A DNA stretch of 64,000 nt, taken from Chthonomonas sp. UBA2785. Its GTDB lineage: Bacteria; Armatimonadota; Fimbriimonadia; Fimbriimonadales; Fimbriimonadaceae. Each line of letters begins with the position of its first letter. The first letter of the stretch is position 1. Below the pieces are notes generated by a model. The model saw nothing but the letters and a program-made list of their open reading frames with translations. It made no database searches and was not told where the DNA came from. Both the position numbers and the translations under genes were made by a program. Shown here in pieces: positions 48,181 through 57,653 of the stretch. The stretch is taken from contig DEIB01000011.1 of assembly GCA_002352215.1 (NCBI GenBank), positions 24,128-88,127 of the forward strand. The letters are read 5' to 3'.

Positions 48181-51100
48181 TTAGGAGCAGCCGCTGGTGC
48201 TACCGCAGGTGTTGCACTTCAGGCACACCCCGTTGCGCACCAGAGTGAACGCGCCGCACTCACCGCACGGGTCACCCTCGTAACCCTTTAGGCGGGCTTC
48301 CCGGATCTTCTCCGTGCGTTGGTCGGCCACCATGCTTACTCGCTCTTGGATCGCGACTCGCTCCACCTTTCGGCTCGGCATCACCTGGGGAAAGGACGTG
48401 TCCTGCGGTTCAACCGTCGGGCTGAGAGCCGAGGGAGTCATATCCATGCCCTTGTTGAACCCACGCGAATCGTGGTTCTCGCGGCTCACCGGCAACACCC
48501 CGTTGTCCATCTCCTTCTCGTCTTCGAACTCCAGCGCCGGCTGGCTCGGGCCACCGACGGTGTCGGCGCGAAGGTCTTCGGGGCGGACTTGCACCAGGTC
48601 GGTGCGGCCCAGGTAGGTCATCGCCAGTTCGCGGAACAGGTAGTCAATGACCGAAGTGGACATCTTGATGTTGTCGTGCCCCTGCACCGGCCCGTTGGGC
48701 TCGAAGCGGGTGAAGACGAATGCCTCCACGAACTCTTCCAGCGGCACCCCGTACTGCAGGCCCAGCGAAACCGCAATGGCGAAGCAGTTCATCAGCGAGC
48801 GGTAGGCCGCCCCTTCCCGGTGCATGTCCACGAAGATTTCACCGATGGTGCCGTCTTCGTATTCTCCGGTGCGCAGGTACACCTTGTGGCCGGAGATGCG
48901 CGCCTTTTGGGTGTAGCCGCGTCGTCGGGCGGGCATGGCGCGTCGCCGCGCGATGTACCGGTAGACCAGGCGTTGTGCCACCTGGGCGACTTCTTCCTGT
49001 CGGTTCTCGGGCTCGGTAGTGGCCGGGCCTTCGAGTGTGGCTTCCAGAATCGCGGCGGCCGCATCGTCCGAGCTGGAGTTCAGCGGTTGGCTGAGCTTGC
49101 TGCCGTCTCGGTAGAGGGCGTTCGCCTTCAGGCCGAGCCGCCAGGACATCAGATACGACTCGTCGATGTCTTCAATCGTCGCGTTGGCCGGCAGGTTGAT
49201 CGTCTTGCTAATCGCGCCGCTGAGGAACGGCTGGGCCGCCGCCATCATGCGGATGTGGCCGTGCGCGTGGATGAAGCGCTCACCCTTGCGGCCGCACTTG
49301 TTGGCACAGTCGAACACCGGCAGGTGCTCGGGGCGCAGGTGCGGGGCGCCTTCGATGGTCATCGTGCCGCAGACGTAGTCGTTGGCGGCTTCGATCTCGG
49401 CCTTGGTGAAGCCGAGGGTGGTGAGCATGTCGAACGACCAGTCGTTCAGTTGCTCGTCCGTCAGGCCGAGTTCATTGCGGCAGAAGTCTTCGCCCAGCGT
49501 CCACTTGTTGAACGCGAACTTGAGTTCGAAGGCACTTTCCAGCCCGGATTCCAACTTGGCAAGCGCTTCGTCCGTGAACCCGCGTTGGCGCAAGGTCTCG
49601 TGGTTGATGCCCGGGGCCCCTTCCAGGGTGCCCGCGCCGACCGCGTACTTAACGATGGCTTCGATCTGCTCCGAGGCGTAGCCCAGTTTGCGCAAGGCCA
49701 CCGGGATGCTCTGGTTGATGATCTTGAAGTAACCACCGCCGGCGAGCTTCTTGAACTTCACAAGCGCGAAGTCCGGCTCGATGCCCGTGGTGTCACAGTC
49801 CATGATCAGGCCGATCGTGCCCGTGGGCGCCAGCACCGTCACCTGCGCGTTGCGGTAACCGTGCGATTCACCCAGCGTCAAGGCCTGATCCCACGCATCG
49901 CGGGCGGCCGCCAGCAGGTCATCCGGCGTGTCCGAGGGGTTGATGCCCATCGGCTTGATGTCCAGCGCTTCGTATTCGGATTCGGCGGCATTGTAGGCCG
50001 CGTGGCGGTGGTTACGAATCACGCGCAGCATGGAATCGCGGTTCTCTTCGTAGCGCGGGAAGGTGCCGATCTCGCTGGCCATGGCTGCGCTCGTGGCGTA
50101 GCTGTCGCCACCGAGGATCGAAGTCAAAGCGCCCGCGATGCCGAAGCCTTCCGGGCTGTCGTAGGGGATGCCCATCTGCATCAGCAGAGCGCCCAGGTTG
50201 GCGTAGCCCAGGCCCAGGGTGCGGTAGTCGTAGCTCAGCTGGGCGATTTCGCGGCTGGGGAACTGTGCCATCAGCACGCTGATTTCCAGCACCACCGTCC
50301 ACAGGCGGATGGCGTGGCGGTAGCCCTCGATGTCGAACTCGCCGGTCTCCGCGTTGTAGAACTTGACCAGGTTGATGCTCGCCAGGTTGCAGGCGGTGTC
50401 ATCCAGGAACATGTATTCCGAGCACGGGTTACTGGCGTTGATGCGCCCACCGGCCGGGCACGTGTGCCAGTCGTTGATGGTCGTGTCGTACTGCGTGCCG
50501 GGGTCGGCGCAGGCCCAGGCGGCCTGGCAGATTTGATCCCAAAGCTCCCGGGCGCGAATCGTCTTCACGGTCGTGCCGTTGGTGCGAGCCTTCAACTCCC
50601 ACTCGCGGTCTTCTTCCACTGCGCGAAGGAAGTCGTTGCTCAGGCGCACCGAGTTGTTGGAGTTCTGACCGGACACGGTGACGTAGGCTTCGCTTTCGTA
50701 GCCCGTATCGAACACCGGGAACTCAATGTGCGTTGTGCCTTGCTCGGCCAGCTGGATGGCCCGCTGAATGTAGTTCGGGCTGATGCCGGCCACCTTGGCC
50801 TCGGCCACGGCGGCGCGCAGGCCCGGGTTGTGGCGCGGGTTGAACTTGTTCTCACCTTCGCCGGCGTGGGCCGCCTTCACAATCGCGTTGAGGTGGCGCT
50901 CGTTCAGCATGCTGCCCGTCACCAGGGCGGCCACCTTCTGCTCTTCTATCACCTTCCAGTTCACGAAGGTCTCGATATCCGGGTGGTCCACATCTAGGCA
51001 CACCATCTTGGCGGCGCGGCGCGTGGTGCCCCCGCTCTTGATGGCCCCGGCGCTGCGGTCGCCGACCCGAAGGAAACTCATCAGGCCGCTCGATCGGCCG

Positions 51101-51759
51101 CCGCCGCTAAGCCGCTCGTTCTCTGCGCGAATGCGGCTAAAGTTCGTTCCGACCCCACTGCCGTACTTAAAGATGCGCGCCTCGCGCGTCCACAGGTCCA
51201 TGATCCCACCTTCATTGACCAGGTCGTCGCTCACGCTGAGAATGAAGCAGGCGTGCGGTTGCGGCCGCTCGTAAGCGTTGGTGCTGCGCTCCAGCTCGCC
51301 GCTCACCGGGTGAACGTAGTAGTGCCCCTGGGGATTGCCCGTTATCCCGTAGGCAAAGTGCAAGCCCGTGTTGAACCACTGCGGACTGTTCGGTGCGGCC
51401 CGCTGGTCGGCCAGCATGAACTTCAGTTCGTCTTCAAACGCCTGCGCGCTCTCGGCATCGCTGAAGTAGCCGTAGTGCTCGCCCCAGTGGCGCCAGCAAC
51501 CGGCTAACCGGTGGAAGACCTGGCGGCTATCCGTTTCGGCGCCGTCGGAGCCATCGGCCTGCGGCACCCCGGCCTTGCGGAAGTACTTCTGCGCCAGGAT
51601 ATCGGTGGCCACTTGCGACCACGTCTCCGGCACCATCACTTCCTCCATGCGGAAAACAACGCTGCCATCCGGGTTTCGGATTTCGCTGGTCCGAGGCACG
51701 AAGTTCAAACTTGCGTAGGGGTCTTGGCTCTCGGCGGTGAAGTATCGGGCAATTTTCAT
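48181..51759 (-). CDS. nrdJ: Vitamin B12-dependent (class II) ribonucleotide reductase
   Basis: A complete 1192-residue NrdJ. The amino part has the TWSQVATDILAQKYFRKAG start typical of adenosylcobalamin RNR. YGSGVGTNFSRIRAENE and SGGGRSSGLMSFLRVGDRSAGAIKSGG are catalytic-domain signatures. ASNPCSEYMFLDDTACNLASINL holds the substrate site. The carboxyl end has a TSCPD-type domain and a Cys-rich tail, CGECGAFTLVRNGVCLKCNTCGS. It makes deoxynucleotides with or without oxygen and needs B12. A ribosome site AAGGAAG precedes the ATG. nrdR lies upstream. Confidence 0.96.
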   Translation of the reverse strand: MKIARYFTAESQDPYASLNFVPRTSEIRNPDGSVVFRMEEVMVPETWSQVATDILAQKYFRKAGVPQADGSDGAETDSRQVFHRLAGCWRHWGEHYGYFSDAESAQAFEDELKFMLADQRAAPNSPQWFNTGLHFAYGITGNPQGHYYVHPVSGELERSTNAYERPQPHACFILSVSDDLVNEGGIMDLWTREARIFKYGSGVGTNFSRIRAENERLSGGGRSSGLMSFLRVGDRSAGAIKSGGTTRRAAKMVCLDVDHPDIETFVNWKVIEEQKVAALVTGSMLNERHLNAIVKAAHAGEGENKFNPRHNPGLRAAVAEAKVAGISPNYIQRAIQLAEQGTTHIEFPVFDTGYESEAYVTVSGQNSNNSVRLSNDFLRAVEEDREWELKARTNGTTVKTIRARELWDQICQAAWACADPGTQYDTTINDWHTCPAGGRINASNPCSEYMFLDDTACNLASINLVKFYNAETGEFDIEGYRHAIRLWTVVLEISVLMAQFPSREIAQLSYDYRTLGLGYANLGALLMQMGIPYDSPEGFGIAGALTSILGGDSYATSAAMASEIGTFPRYEENRDSMLRVIRNHRHAAYNAAESEYEALDIKPMGINPSDTPDDLLAAARDAWDQALTLGESHGYRNAQVTVLAPTGTIGLIMDCDTTGIEPDFALVKFKKLAGGGYFKIINQSIPVALRKLGYASEQIEAIVKYAVGAGTLEGAPGINHETLRQRGFTDEALAKLESGLESAFELKFAFNKWTLGEDFCRNELGLTDEQLNDWSFDMLTTLGFTKAEIEAANDYVCGTMTIEGAPHLRPEHLPVFDCANKCGRKGERFIHAHGHIRMMAAAQPFLSGAISKTINLPANATIEDIDESYLMSWRLGLKANALYRDGSKLSQPLNSSSDDAAAAILEATLEGPATTEPENRQEEVAQVAQRLVYRYIARRRAMPARRRGYTQKARISGHKVYLRTGEYEDGTIGEIFVDMHREGAAYRSLMNCFAIAVSLGLQYGVPLEEFVEAFVFTRFEPNGPVQGHDNIKMSTSVIDYLFRELAMTYLGRTDLVQVRPEDLRADTVGGPSQPALEFEDEKEMDNGVLPVSRENHDSRGFNKGMDMTPSALSPTVEPQDTSFPQVMPSRKVERVAIQERVSMVADQRTEKIREARLKGYEGDPCGECGAFTLVRNGVCLKCNTCGSTSGCS

Positions 51760-51800
51760 GAGGTTCTTCCTTGATTATGATTGGAGGAGTAGACAAATAT

Positions 51801-52349
51801 CTACATGCTCTCCAGCGGCAATGTGGGTTGCCGGAATGTGCCGTCGTCGCCGTGCAGGCGAGAGACGAGCTGAGGGGGCGGCGCATCGGTGAGGGCTTGC
51901 AGGGTCGAGACTTCTTCAACCAGCCGGACAAACTCGTCCGGGGTCGAGAATCGACCGTACACGCTGGCAAATCGCACAAAGGCGACTCGGTCAATGCGCC
52001 ACAGGGCGGCCATGACTCGCTCGGCGATTTCTCGCGTGGTGACCTCCTCGTCACCCAGATCTTGCAGATCTCGTTCGATGTCTTCGGCCAGGCCCCGAAT
52101 CTGTTCCATGGTGACCGGGCGTTTGCCGCACGGGATCATCATGCTGCCCACGATTTTCTCGCGATTGAACTCCACGCGGGTGCCGTCTCTTTTCACAACA
52201 AAAACCCGCATCCGTTCGATCTCCTCGAACGTCGTGTATCTTCGTGCGCAGTTGAGACACTGCCTCCGACGGCGAATCGCCTGGCCGTCGCGCGCGGGGC
52301 GCGATTCCAAGACTCTTAGCTCAGCCGTTCCGCAGTGAGGGCAATCCAT
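51801..52349 (-). CDS. nrdR: Transcriptional repressor NrdR
   Basis: A 182-residue NrdR. The zinc ribbon is MDCPHCGTAELRVLESR and RRRRQCLNCARRYTTFEEIE (Cys pairs). The ATP-cone follows (VVKRDGTRVEFNREKIVGSMMIPC, then VTTREIAERVMAALWRIDRVAFVRFASVYGRF). It senses dATP/ATP and represses ribonucleotide reductase genes, here probably nrdJ just downstream, 41 bases away. The carboxyl tail after FVRLVEEV is longer than in typical 150-residue NrdR. The start has GGAG five bases upstream. Confidence 0.95.
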   Translation of the reverse strand: MDCPHCGTAELRVLESRPARDGQAIRRRRQCLNCARRYTTFEEIERMRVFVVKRDGTRVEFNREKIVGSMMIPCGKRPVTMEQIRGLAEDIERDLQDLGDEEVTTREIAERVMAALWRIDRVAFVRFASVYGRFSTPDEFVRLVEEVSTLQALTDAPPPQLVSRLHGDDGTFRQPTLPLESM

Positions 52350-52477
52350 CGTGGCTCCATATCTAGGGGCTCGACAAAGTTACCGCCCCCAGGGATAGCG
52401 TGTCAAGAACATTCTGGAGTTTTTTTGGCCACGGATTTTTCCCGCCTCAAATCGGCGAAATCGGGGAAAACCGGCAC

Positions 52478-52501
52478 AAAAAAGCCCCCCAATTGGGGGG
52501 C
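52478..52501 (-). terminator. Rho-independent terminator after the porin gene
   Basis: On the minus strand, GCCCCCC and GGGGGGC flank AATT, and TTTTTT follows. It lies about 21 bases beyond the stop of the porin gene. Confidence 0.87.
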
Positions 52502-52521
52502 CAAAAGGATGACATTCGTTC

Positions 52522-53580
52522 CTAGAATCGGTACTGAATTCGGAATGTGGAGACGCTGTAGGAGCGCGGCCGATTGGGGTTGAAAATCCGCTCGAACGCC
52601 ACCGTGGCCGTCAGGCCCTTGGCCAACTCACGGCGAATGCCGAGGCCGTACTCCTGGTAGGCGTTGCCATCGGTCTGGGTGTCGGTATCAAACCCACCAA
52701 ACCGGCCGAACACCGTGCCCACCCCGCCGACTTCTTGCGACAGTTGCACGTGCCAGCCGCTCAGGGGTTTGTCGGTTGCCCCCACGTTGCCCGCCGCCGT
52801 GCCCACGCGGTCACGGCCGGTGAGATATTCACTGCGCAGGGTTAGGCCCGGCAGCATATCCTTGTAAGTGAGGTCGAGCGAAATGAGGGCACGGTCAGCG
52901 GCGGGGCTAGTGGCCGAGGTGCCCACAAAGGCAGGGCGCTCGCCAAAGAAGCCACTCACACCGCCAGAAATTTGCTTGCCGGACATCTGGTAGCGACCAA
53001 AAACCGCCATGCGGCCCCCGGGGCTGGGGGTTTGGCCATCTTGTTCGGGGTCATCGTTGACCAGGGCGTTGAACACCCCCACGCTGGCCGAACTCGGGCC
53101 AAAGGTGCCGCTCGCCATCACGCCGCGAATCTGTTCGCCCGGGAAGAGCAGGCGGTTATAGAGGGAGAACTCCGGCATTTCGCGGTCGGCCGAAGAGCGG
53201 TGCAACTCATAGCCGATGGGCAACGGGAACTGCCCAAATTGGAACATGAGGGGCGTCACGCCCGACTTGACTGTGTGCCGGATGAAGGCTTCTTTGAGAG
53301 AAGCCTCGTCTTGGTTGTCTCCACTCGCACCATCAAAGACGAAACGCGCCGTGGTGGCATCGTCGACGCGGAACGTACCGCCAAATCGCAACCGCCGGAA
53401 GTGGAGGCCGTGCTGACCACGGAAGGCCGAAGACGTGACCTCATTGCTGTCCCGATATTGGAACTGCATATAGAGTGAGGGCTCAAAGGTCTTCGCGGAA
53501 GATGAAGACGAGGACTGCGCCAGCGCGCCCACCGGACCAAGAGCAACGAACGCGGCAACCGCAAACCCAAAACGGAACAC
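52522..53580 (-). CDS. Outer-membrane beta-barrel porin (OprP/phosphate-selective type)
   Basis: A 352-residue protein with signal peptide MFRFGFAVAAFVALGPVGALAQ, a Ser-rich linker, and a long series of amphipathic beta strands. It ends in Phe (STFRIQYRF), the usual signal for Bam assembly. The early segment FRGQHGLHFRRLRFGGTFRV resembles the OprO/OprP group. It likely forms an anion or small-solute channel. It shows that the organism has an outer membrane. The GTG start has TAAACC six bases upstream. Confidence 0.85.
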   Translation of the reverse strand: MFRFGFAVAAFVALGPVGALAQSSSSSSAKTFEPSLYMQFQYRDSNEVTSSAFRGQHGLHFRRLRFGGTFRVDDATTARFVFDGASGDNQDEASLKEAFIRHTVKSGVTPLMFQFGQFPLPIGYELHRSSADREMPEFSLYNRLLFPGEQIRGVMASGTFGPSSASVGVFNALVNDDPEQDGQTPSPGGRMAVFGRYQMSGKQISGGVSGFFGERPAFVGTSATSPAADRALISLDLTYKDMLPGLTLRSEYLTGRDRVGTAAGNVGATDKPLSGWHVQLSQEVGGVGTVFGRFGGFDTDTQTDGNAYQEYGLGIRRELAKGLTATVAFERIFNPNRPRSYSVSTFRIQYRF

Positions 53581-53653
53581 GGCGCGGGTTTACCCTAACT
53601 TCTTAACGTTGTTAACACTTGCCTGTGACTGTGGCAGCCAGCCCGGTACGCGG

Positions 53654-53659
53654 TAGCAT
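53654..53659 (+). promoter_or_regulatory. Candidate leaderless -10 element (TAGCAT) for galT
   Basis: TAGCAT is followed by seven bases and the ATG at 53667, with no ribosome site. Confidence 0.55.
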
Positions 53660-53666
53660 CGGCGCG

Positions 53667-54662
53667 ATGAACGGGCCGCACCGCCGATGGAACCCCTTGC
53701 AGAGGGAGTGGGTTTTGGTGTCGCCTCATCGCACTCAACGGCCTTGGCAGGGTGCGGAGGAGGCACCGCCCCCTTCCGTGCCGGCTTACGACCCCGACTG
53801 CTACCTCTGCCCGGGCAACGCGAGGGTGGGCGGGGTGCAGAACCCCAACTACACCGGCCCGATTTCTTTTGCCAACGATTTCCCGGCTCTCTTGCCTGAG
53901 ATGGCAGATGAGGTGGTTTCGAATGATCTCTTCCGTGCCGAAAATGTGGCGGGGACCTGCGAGGTCATCTGCTACGGTCCGGATCACGGTCGGCACCTTG
54001 CCCAATTTGCGCCCGACGAGATGCGCACCGTGATTGACCTCTGGGCAACTACCATGGAGCGGCTGGGGGCCACCTACCCGTGGGTGCAAATCTTTGAGAA
54101 TCGGGGAGCGGCCATGGGGGCCAGCAACCCGCACCCGCACGGCCAGGTGTGGGCGTGCAACTGGATGCCGGAAATCCCCGCCCGCGAGGATGCAGCGCAG
54201 CGTGACTACCATAGTGAGCACGGACGGACTCTTTTGAGTGACGTGGTGAAGGCTGAACTTGCGCAGGGGGACCGAGTGGTGGCAGCCAGTGCCGAGTGGG
54301 TGTGGTGGGTGCCGTTTTGGGCGGTGTGGCCGTTCGAGACGATGTTGGCCCCGCGCCGCCCGGCGGCCCGGCTGACCGATTTGGATGAAGCGCAACGGGC
54401 CGACCTGGCCGAGTTTCTGCCCGCGTGCATCCGCCGCTACGATGCACTCTTTGGTGTGCCTTTCCCCTATTCGATGGGGTGGCACGGGGCTCCGTTCGGG
54501 GCGGGGGCGGATCATTGGACGGTGCACGCCCATTTCATGCCGCCGCTCTTGCGCTCAGCGTCGGTGCGCAAGTGGATGGTGGGGTTCGAACTCTTGGCCA
54601 TGCCCCAGCGCGATCTCACCGCCGAGCAGGCCGCCCAACGATTGCGCGATATCAACCTTTGA
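53667..54662 (+). CDS. galT: Galactose-1-phosphate uridylyltransferase
   Basis: A 331-residue HIT-superfamily enzyme. The amino end, RRWNPLQREWVLVSPHRTQRPWQG, with the zinc-site CYLCPGN and the catalytic SNPHPHGQVWA (HPH nucleophile), and HWTVHAHFMPPLL at the carboxyl end are diagnostic. It transfers UMP between UDP-glucose and galactose-1-phosphate in the Leloir pathway. Neighbours are a porin and an NHL protein, so it is not in a gal operon. TAGCAT lies seven bases before the ATG. Confidence 0.95.
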   Translation: MNGPHRRWNPLQREWVLVSPHRTQRPWQGAEEAPPPSVPAYDPDCYLCPGNARVGGVQNPNYTGPISFANDFPALLPEMADEVVSNDLFRAENVAGTCEVICYGPDHGRHLAQFAPDEMRTVIDLWATTMERLGATYPWVQIFENRGAAMGASNPHPHGQVWACNWMPEIPAREDAAQRDYHSEHGRTLLSDVVKAELAQGDRVVAASAEWVWWVPFWAVWPFETMLAPRRPAARLTDLDEAQRADLAEFLPACIRRYDALFGVPFPYSMGWHGAPFGAGADHWTVHAHFMPPLLRSASVRKWMVGFELLAMPQRDLTAEQAAQRLRDINL

Positions 54663-54668
54663 GGCATG

Positions 54669-54702
54669 AAAAAGCCCCCCGGGCGTGAAAACCCGAGGGG
54701 CC
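54669..54702 (-). terminator. Rho-independent terminator after the NHL-repeat gene
   Basis: On the minus strand, a ten-base stem GCCCCTCGGG / CCCGGGGGGC (one G-T pair) is followed by TTTTT. It lies just after the stop of the NHL lipoprotein gene and faces galT. Confidence 0.85.
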
Positions 54703-54712
54703 GTTGATCAAC

Positions 54713-57226
54713 TCAGCGAACGATGCGCTGGACGAGATAGAGTGCCGAAGATCCAACCAGCCATACATCCCCTGAAGTGGGGTCCACAGCCAATTGTGGG
54801 AAGGTTGGAAAATTGGCCTTGAATTGGCTCCCTACCCCTTCGGCTGGGGTTCCCGGAGTCCATTTGAGTACCGTGGATAGCCCCCCTGGGCGATAAGTGC
54901 GAAGACTCAACTGATTTTGCTCAACGAAGTATAAGATTCCACTGGAATCGACATCCGCCCACAGGGGAAGGGCAAGGGTGCCCGGATTGCCATCAGTCTG
55001 AGAGTTGACGCCAGTTCCCGCAATCGTAGTAGTAAATCCGCTCGGCGTCACCAGGCGTATTCGTTGGTTATCGTAATCAAGGACGTAATATCCCCCATTC
55101 GGTGCGGGCTTGACGTCGATGGGAATGTTGAACAGGGGACTGCTTCCATCAGCAAAGCCTGGAGTAGATCCTGCAATCTCCGAGGCTTCCCAGTTTGCAG
55201 GGGTATTCGGGTCCCCACCAATGAAGGTAACTCTTTTGATCTTTGAGTTGCTGCCATCGGCGACAATCAGTGCCCCTGCGTTGGCATCCCAGTACCCTGA
55301 GTAAAGATTGGCAAACCGAGCAATCGTCCCGTCACCGAGTACATCTCCCGAGCCGGAATCTCCGGCAATACGAGTAAAGCTCCAGTTTTCCGCCCGATAC
55401 CGATCACCAAAGCCGCGACTCACACGGTAGATGGCAGTGCTACCAAGGATAAAGAAGACATCGTTCGAATCCGTAGCTATGATTCCGGAAGTCGGTGGAG
55501 CTGTGACTTGCCCATTGCCAGAAATTGCCGAGGCATTTCCGCGCGGGTTGAGAATGGTCACGACTTCACCGCTCTTGCGCGCAAGCCGAATTCGATTACC
55601 GGTCTTGAAAATGAGTTCGCCGTTGGGGAAACAATCCGCGCTGGAGAAAGTGGAACTGATATCGATTAGCGCACTCGCACCTTGACCATCGGCATATCCC
55701 GTTCGTTCTGGATCACCGGCGATAAGCCGCACCACCACATTGTCGCTGGCGGCATTGGACGAGCTATCCAGCGGGATCTGGCCATCGGTGGACGAGTCCA
55801 CCGTGACGTAGAACGACATCGCCGCCGGGAAAGGAATGGAGAAGAACACCCGCAGCGTGCGGAATGTATTGGGCTGGAATGGCCCCAGCCGGTAGCCCGC
55901 CACCTCGCGCGGCAACCGGAAGTCGGGATTCGTGATCGAAACGGCTTGTCCCGAATTCCCCGGAAGCAAGGAGCCAAGCTCCACATTACGTAGCCGGTGG
56001 TTATTCGTGTCGGCCACCAGCAGTTCATCCGCCTCGCCGCTGCCTAGCAGCAGGGGGCCATTAAATTGAGGGAACGCCCCGTTGCCAAAGCCCGCCGTGC
56101 TACCAAGCACGAGTTCCGTGGTCCAGCTGGTATCCCGGAACGGGTTCGCGCCCTGCGGCAATCGCATGATGGTGAGGTTGTTCGCGGTCTGGCCCGCCAC
56201 AACAATGCGGCCTTCCAGCGCCGCGATCCCCGTGATGTTGGGCGTCAGCGTTCGGATGGTGCGCGTGGTGTTGCCGAAGATATCGTAGAGAATCACATTG
56301 CCCGTGGTGTGGCTGGTGACGGCCACCGTCGGCTTGCCTTCGTAGGCGCGGTAGGCCACGCCGTAAGGGGCCGTTACCGTGCCCACGGTGGTCACCACCG
56401 GAGCGGTGCTCGGGTTCGTGATTCGCTTGAGCTTGTTGTTGCTGAAGTCGGCGACGTAAAGCGCACCGGTGTTATCCATCGTCAGGCCAATGGGGTTGTT
56501 GAAGCGCGCGCTGGCCCCCGCCCCGTCAACGTCGCCGGCGGTGTTCCCGGCGATGACCGCGCCCTGGACCCCATCCTTGCGCAGGCGCAGGATGCGGTGA
56601 GCGGATTGGTCGGCGACGTAGATGAAGTCGCCATTGGTTTCACCCACGATGCCAATCGGGCGGCTGAAGCCGCTGGAAATGGTGGTGACAACCCCGTTCT
56701 TGATGCGGCGCACGGCCCCGGAGTTCGCTTGCGTAACGAATATCGTGCCATCGGTGTCTTGCCACACGCCGAGCGGCTGGCCGACCTGCGCGGCACTGGC
56801 CGCACCATCCGTGCTCCCGTTGGCACCCGTCCCGGCAAGAGTCTTGGCGACCGCGCGATTGAGGGCGGTTTGCAGCAGCAGACGAGGCTCGTTGAGGAAA
56901 ATCCCTGAGCGATTGTCGATGGTGAGTTCCAGTACGCGCACGTTGCTGGTCTGGCCGGCAATCTCGGAGACCACGGCTTGGGTGACTTTGACGGCCGAGC
57001 CGCCGAAGGCCGCCCGGGTGCCGCCTTCCTCCATGTTGGTCACGCCCACTTCGCCGGTGGCGGGGTCGTAATCAATGCGGGCGGTGATGCCCGTGGGGCC
57101 GGTGGAACGAAGCGGGGCTTCAATATCCGGAGTGAGCGCCAGCGGCGATCCCCCTCCGCATCCCGCAGCGATCCCCGCGCCGACGACAATCAATGACAAG
57201 CCCGAGGCCCACCAACTCACTTTCAC
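54713..57226 (-). CDS. Large lipoprotein with NHL-type beta-propeller repeats
   Basis: About 837 residues beginning with a signal peptide that ends AGIAAGC (lipobox). The mature part has many NHL-like repeats of the form GxxxPxGVxxDxxGxxYVADxxNxxIxR, for example near IGLTMDNTGALYVADFSNNKLKRI, YVADQSAHRILRL and YYVLDYDNQRIRLV. They probably fold as one or two six-bladed propellers. A beta-sandwich-like insert lies in the middle. It is a surface or periplasmic binding protein of unknown ligand. The GTG at 57226 is favoured because TATTCT stands seven bases upstream; an ATG at 57265 would place 13 residues before it. Confidence 0.85.
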   Translation of the reverse strand: MKVSWWASGLSLIVVGAGIAAGCGGGSPLALTPDIEAPLRSTGPTGITARIDYDPATGEVGVTNMEEGGTRAAFGGSAVKVTQAVVSEIAGQTSNVRVLELTIDNRSGIFLNEPRLLLQTALNRAVAKTLAGTGANGSTDGAASAAQVGQPLGVWQDTDGTIFVTQANSGAVRRIKNGVVTTISSGFSRPIGIVGETNGDFIYVADQSAHRILRLRKDGVQGAVIAGNTAGDVDGAGASARFNNPIGLTMDNTGALYVADFSNNKLKRITNPSTAPVVTTVGTVTAPYGVAYRAYEGKPTVAVTSHTTGNVILYDIFGNTTRTIRTLTPNITGIAALEGRIVVAGQTANNLTIMRLPQGANPFRDTSWTTELVLGSTAGFGNGAFPQFNGPLLLGSGEADELLVADTNNHRLRNVELGSLLPGNSGQAVSITNPDFRLPREVAGYRLGPFQPNTFRTLRVFFSIPFPAAMSFYVTVDSSTDGQIPLDSSSNAASDNVVVRLIAGDPERTGYADGQGASALIDISSTFSSADCFPNGELIFKTGNRIRLARKSGEVVTILNPRGNASAISGNGQVTAPPTSGIIATDSNDVFFILGSTAIYRVSRGFGDRYRAENWSFTRIAGDSGSGDVLGDGTIARFANLYSGYWDANAGALIVADGSNSKIKRVTFIGGDPNTPANWEASEIAGSTPGFADGSSPLFNIPIDVKPAPNGGYYVLDYDNQRIRLVTPSGFTTTIAGTGVNSQTDGNPGTLALPLWADVDSSGILYFVEQNQLSLRTYRPGGLSTVLKWTPGTPAEGVGSQFKANFPTFPQLAVDPTSGDVWLVGSSALYLVQRIVR

Positions 57227-57233
57227 AGGTCCA

Positions 57234-57239
57234 AGAATA
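57234..57239 (-). promoter_or_regulatory. Candidate leaderless -10 element (TATTCT) for the NHL lipoprotein gene
   Basis: TATTCT on the minus strand is separated by seven bases from the GTG at 57226. The lipoprotein signal begins exactly there. Confidence 0.55.
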
Positions 57240-57279
57240 CATGGAACCTGGTCAAACTTTGCCAAAAAAGTGGGGGGAA

Positions 57280-57492
57280 TTAGCGGGAGTTATCCACCGA
57301 GCGCAATCGTTGCGCCGCGCGTTCGCAGATCCGGGCGCGTTCGGCTTCGGAAGCCAGACTCCAATCGGAAATCTCATCCAGGGTCCGCCCACACCCCGTG
57401 CACGCACCCTCGGGGTTCAACCGGCAAACGCGGATGCAAGGCGACTCAACCGGCCCCGAACGGGATGCGGGGGCGGACGACGGCACTTGCAC
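57280..57492 (-). CDS. DUF1289 family small cysteine-rich protein
   Basis: A 70-residue protein with the DUF1289 pattern: SPCIRVCRLNPEGACTGCGRT, where four cysteines may bind a metal or Fe-S cluster, followed by EISDWSLASEAERARICERAAQRL. Its role is unknown. The GTG start at 57492 is preceded by TAGACT at six bases. Confidence 0.85.
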   Translation of the reverse strand: MQVPSSAPASRSGPVESPCIRVCRLNPEGACTGCGRTLDEISDWSLASEAERARICERAAQRLRSVDNSR

Positions 57493-57498
57493 AGTGCG

Positions 57499-57504
57499 AG
57501 TCTA
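57499..57504 (-). promoter_or_regulatory. Candidate leaderless -10 element (TAGACT) for the DUF1289 gene
   Basis: TAGACT on the minus strand is followed by six bases and the GTG start at 57492. Confidence 0.5.
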
Positions 57505-57653
57505 GACGGACCTGCCCGCCCATGCGGTGCGGACCGCAAGAAACTTGGCCCTCACGCCCCCAAAACGAGTAGAGCCTCCGCTACAATCACCACGGCAGGC
57601 GCAATGCAGTGGGAAGGCTCTTCGGATTCACTTGGATGGGGGTGTTGCCCGCG

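Noticed and set aside
48319..50997. An 892-codon open frame on the plus strand opposite nrdJ
   Set aside because: It is the mirror of a highly conserved gene on the other strand. High G+C coding DNA often leaves the opposite frame open. The translation has no recognisable domain.
51789..51804. A 16-base inverted repeat between nrdR and nrdJ, considered as an NrdR box
   Set aside because: Only five bases pair on each side, it overlaps the nrdR stop codon, and it does not match the NrdR box consensus as I know it.
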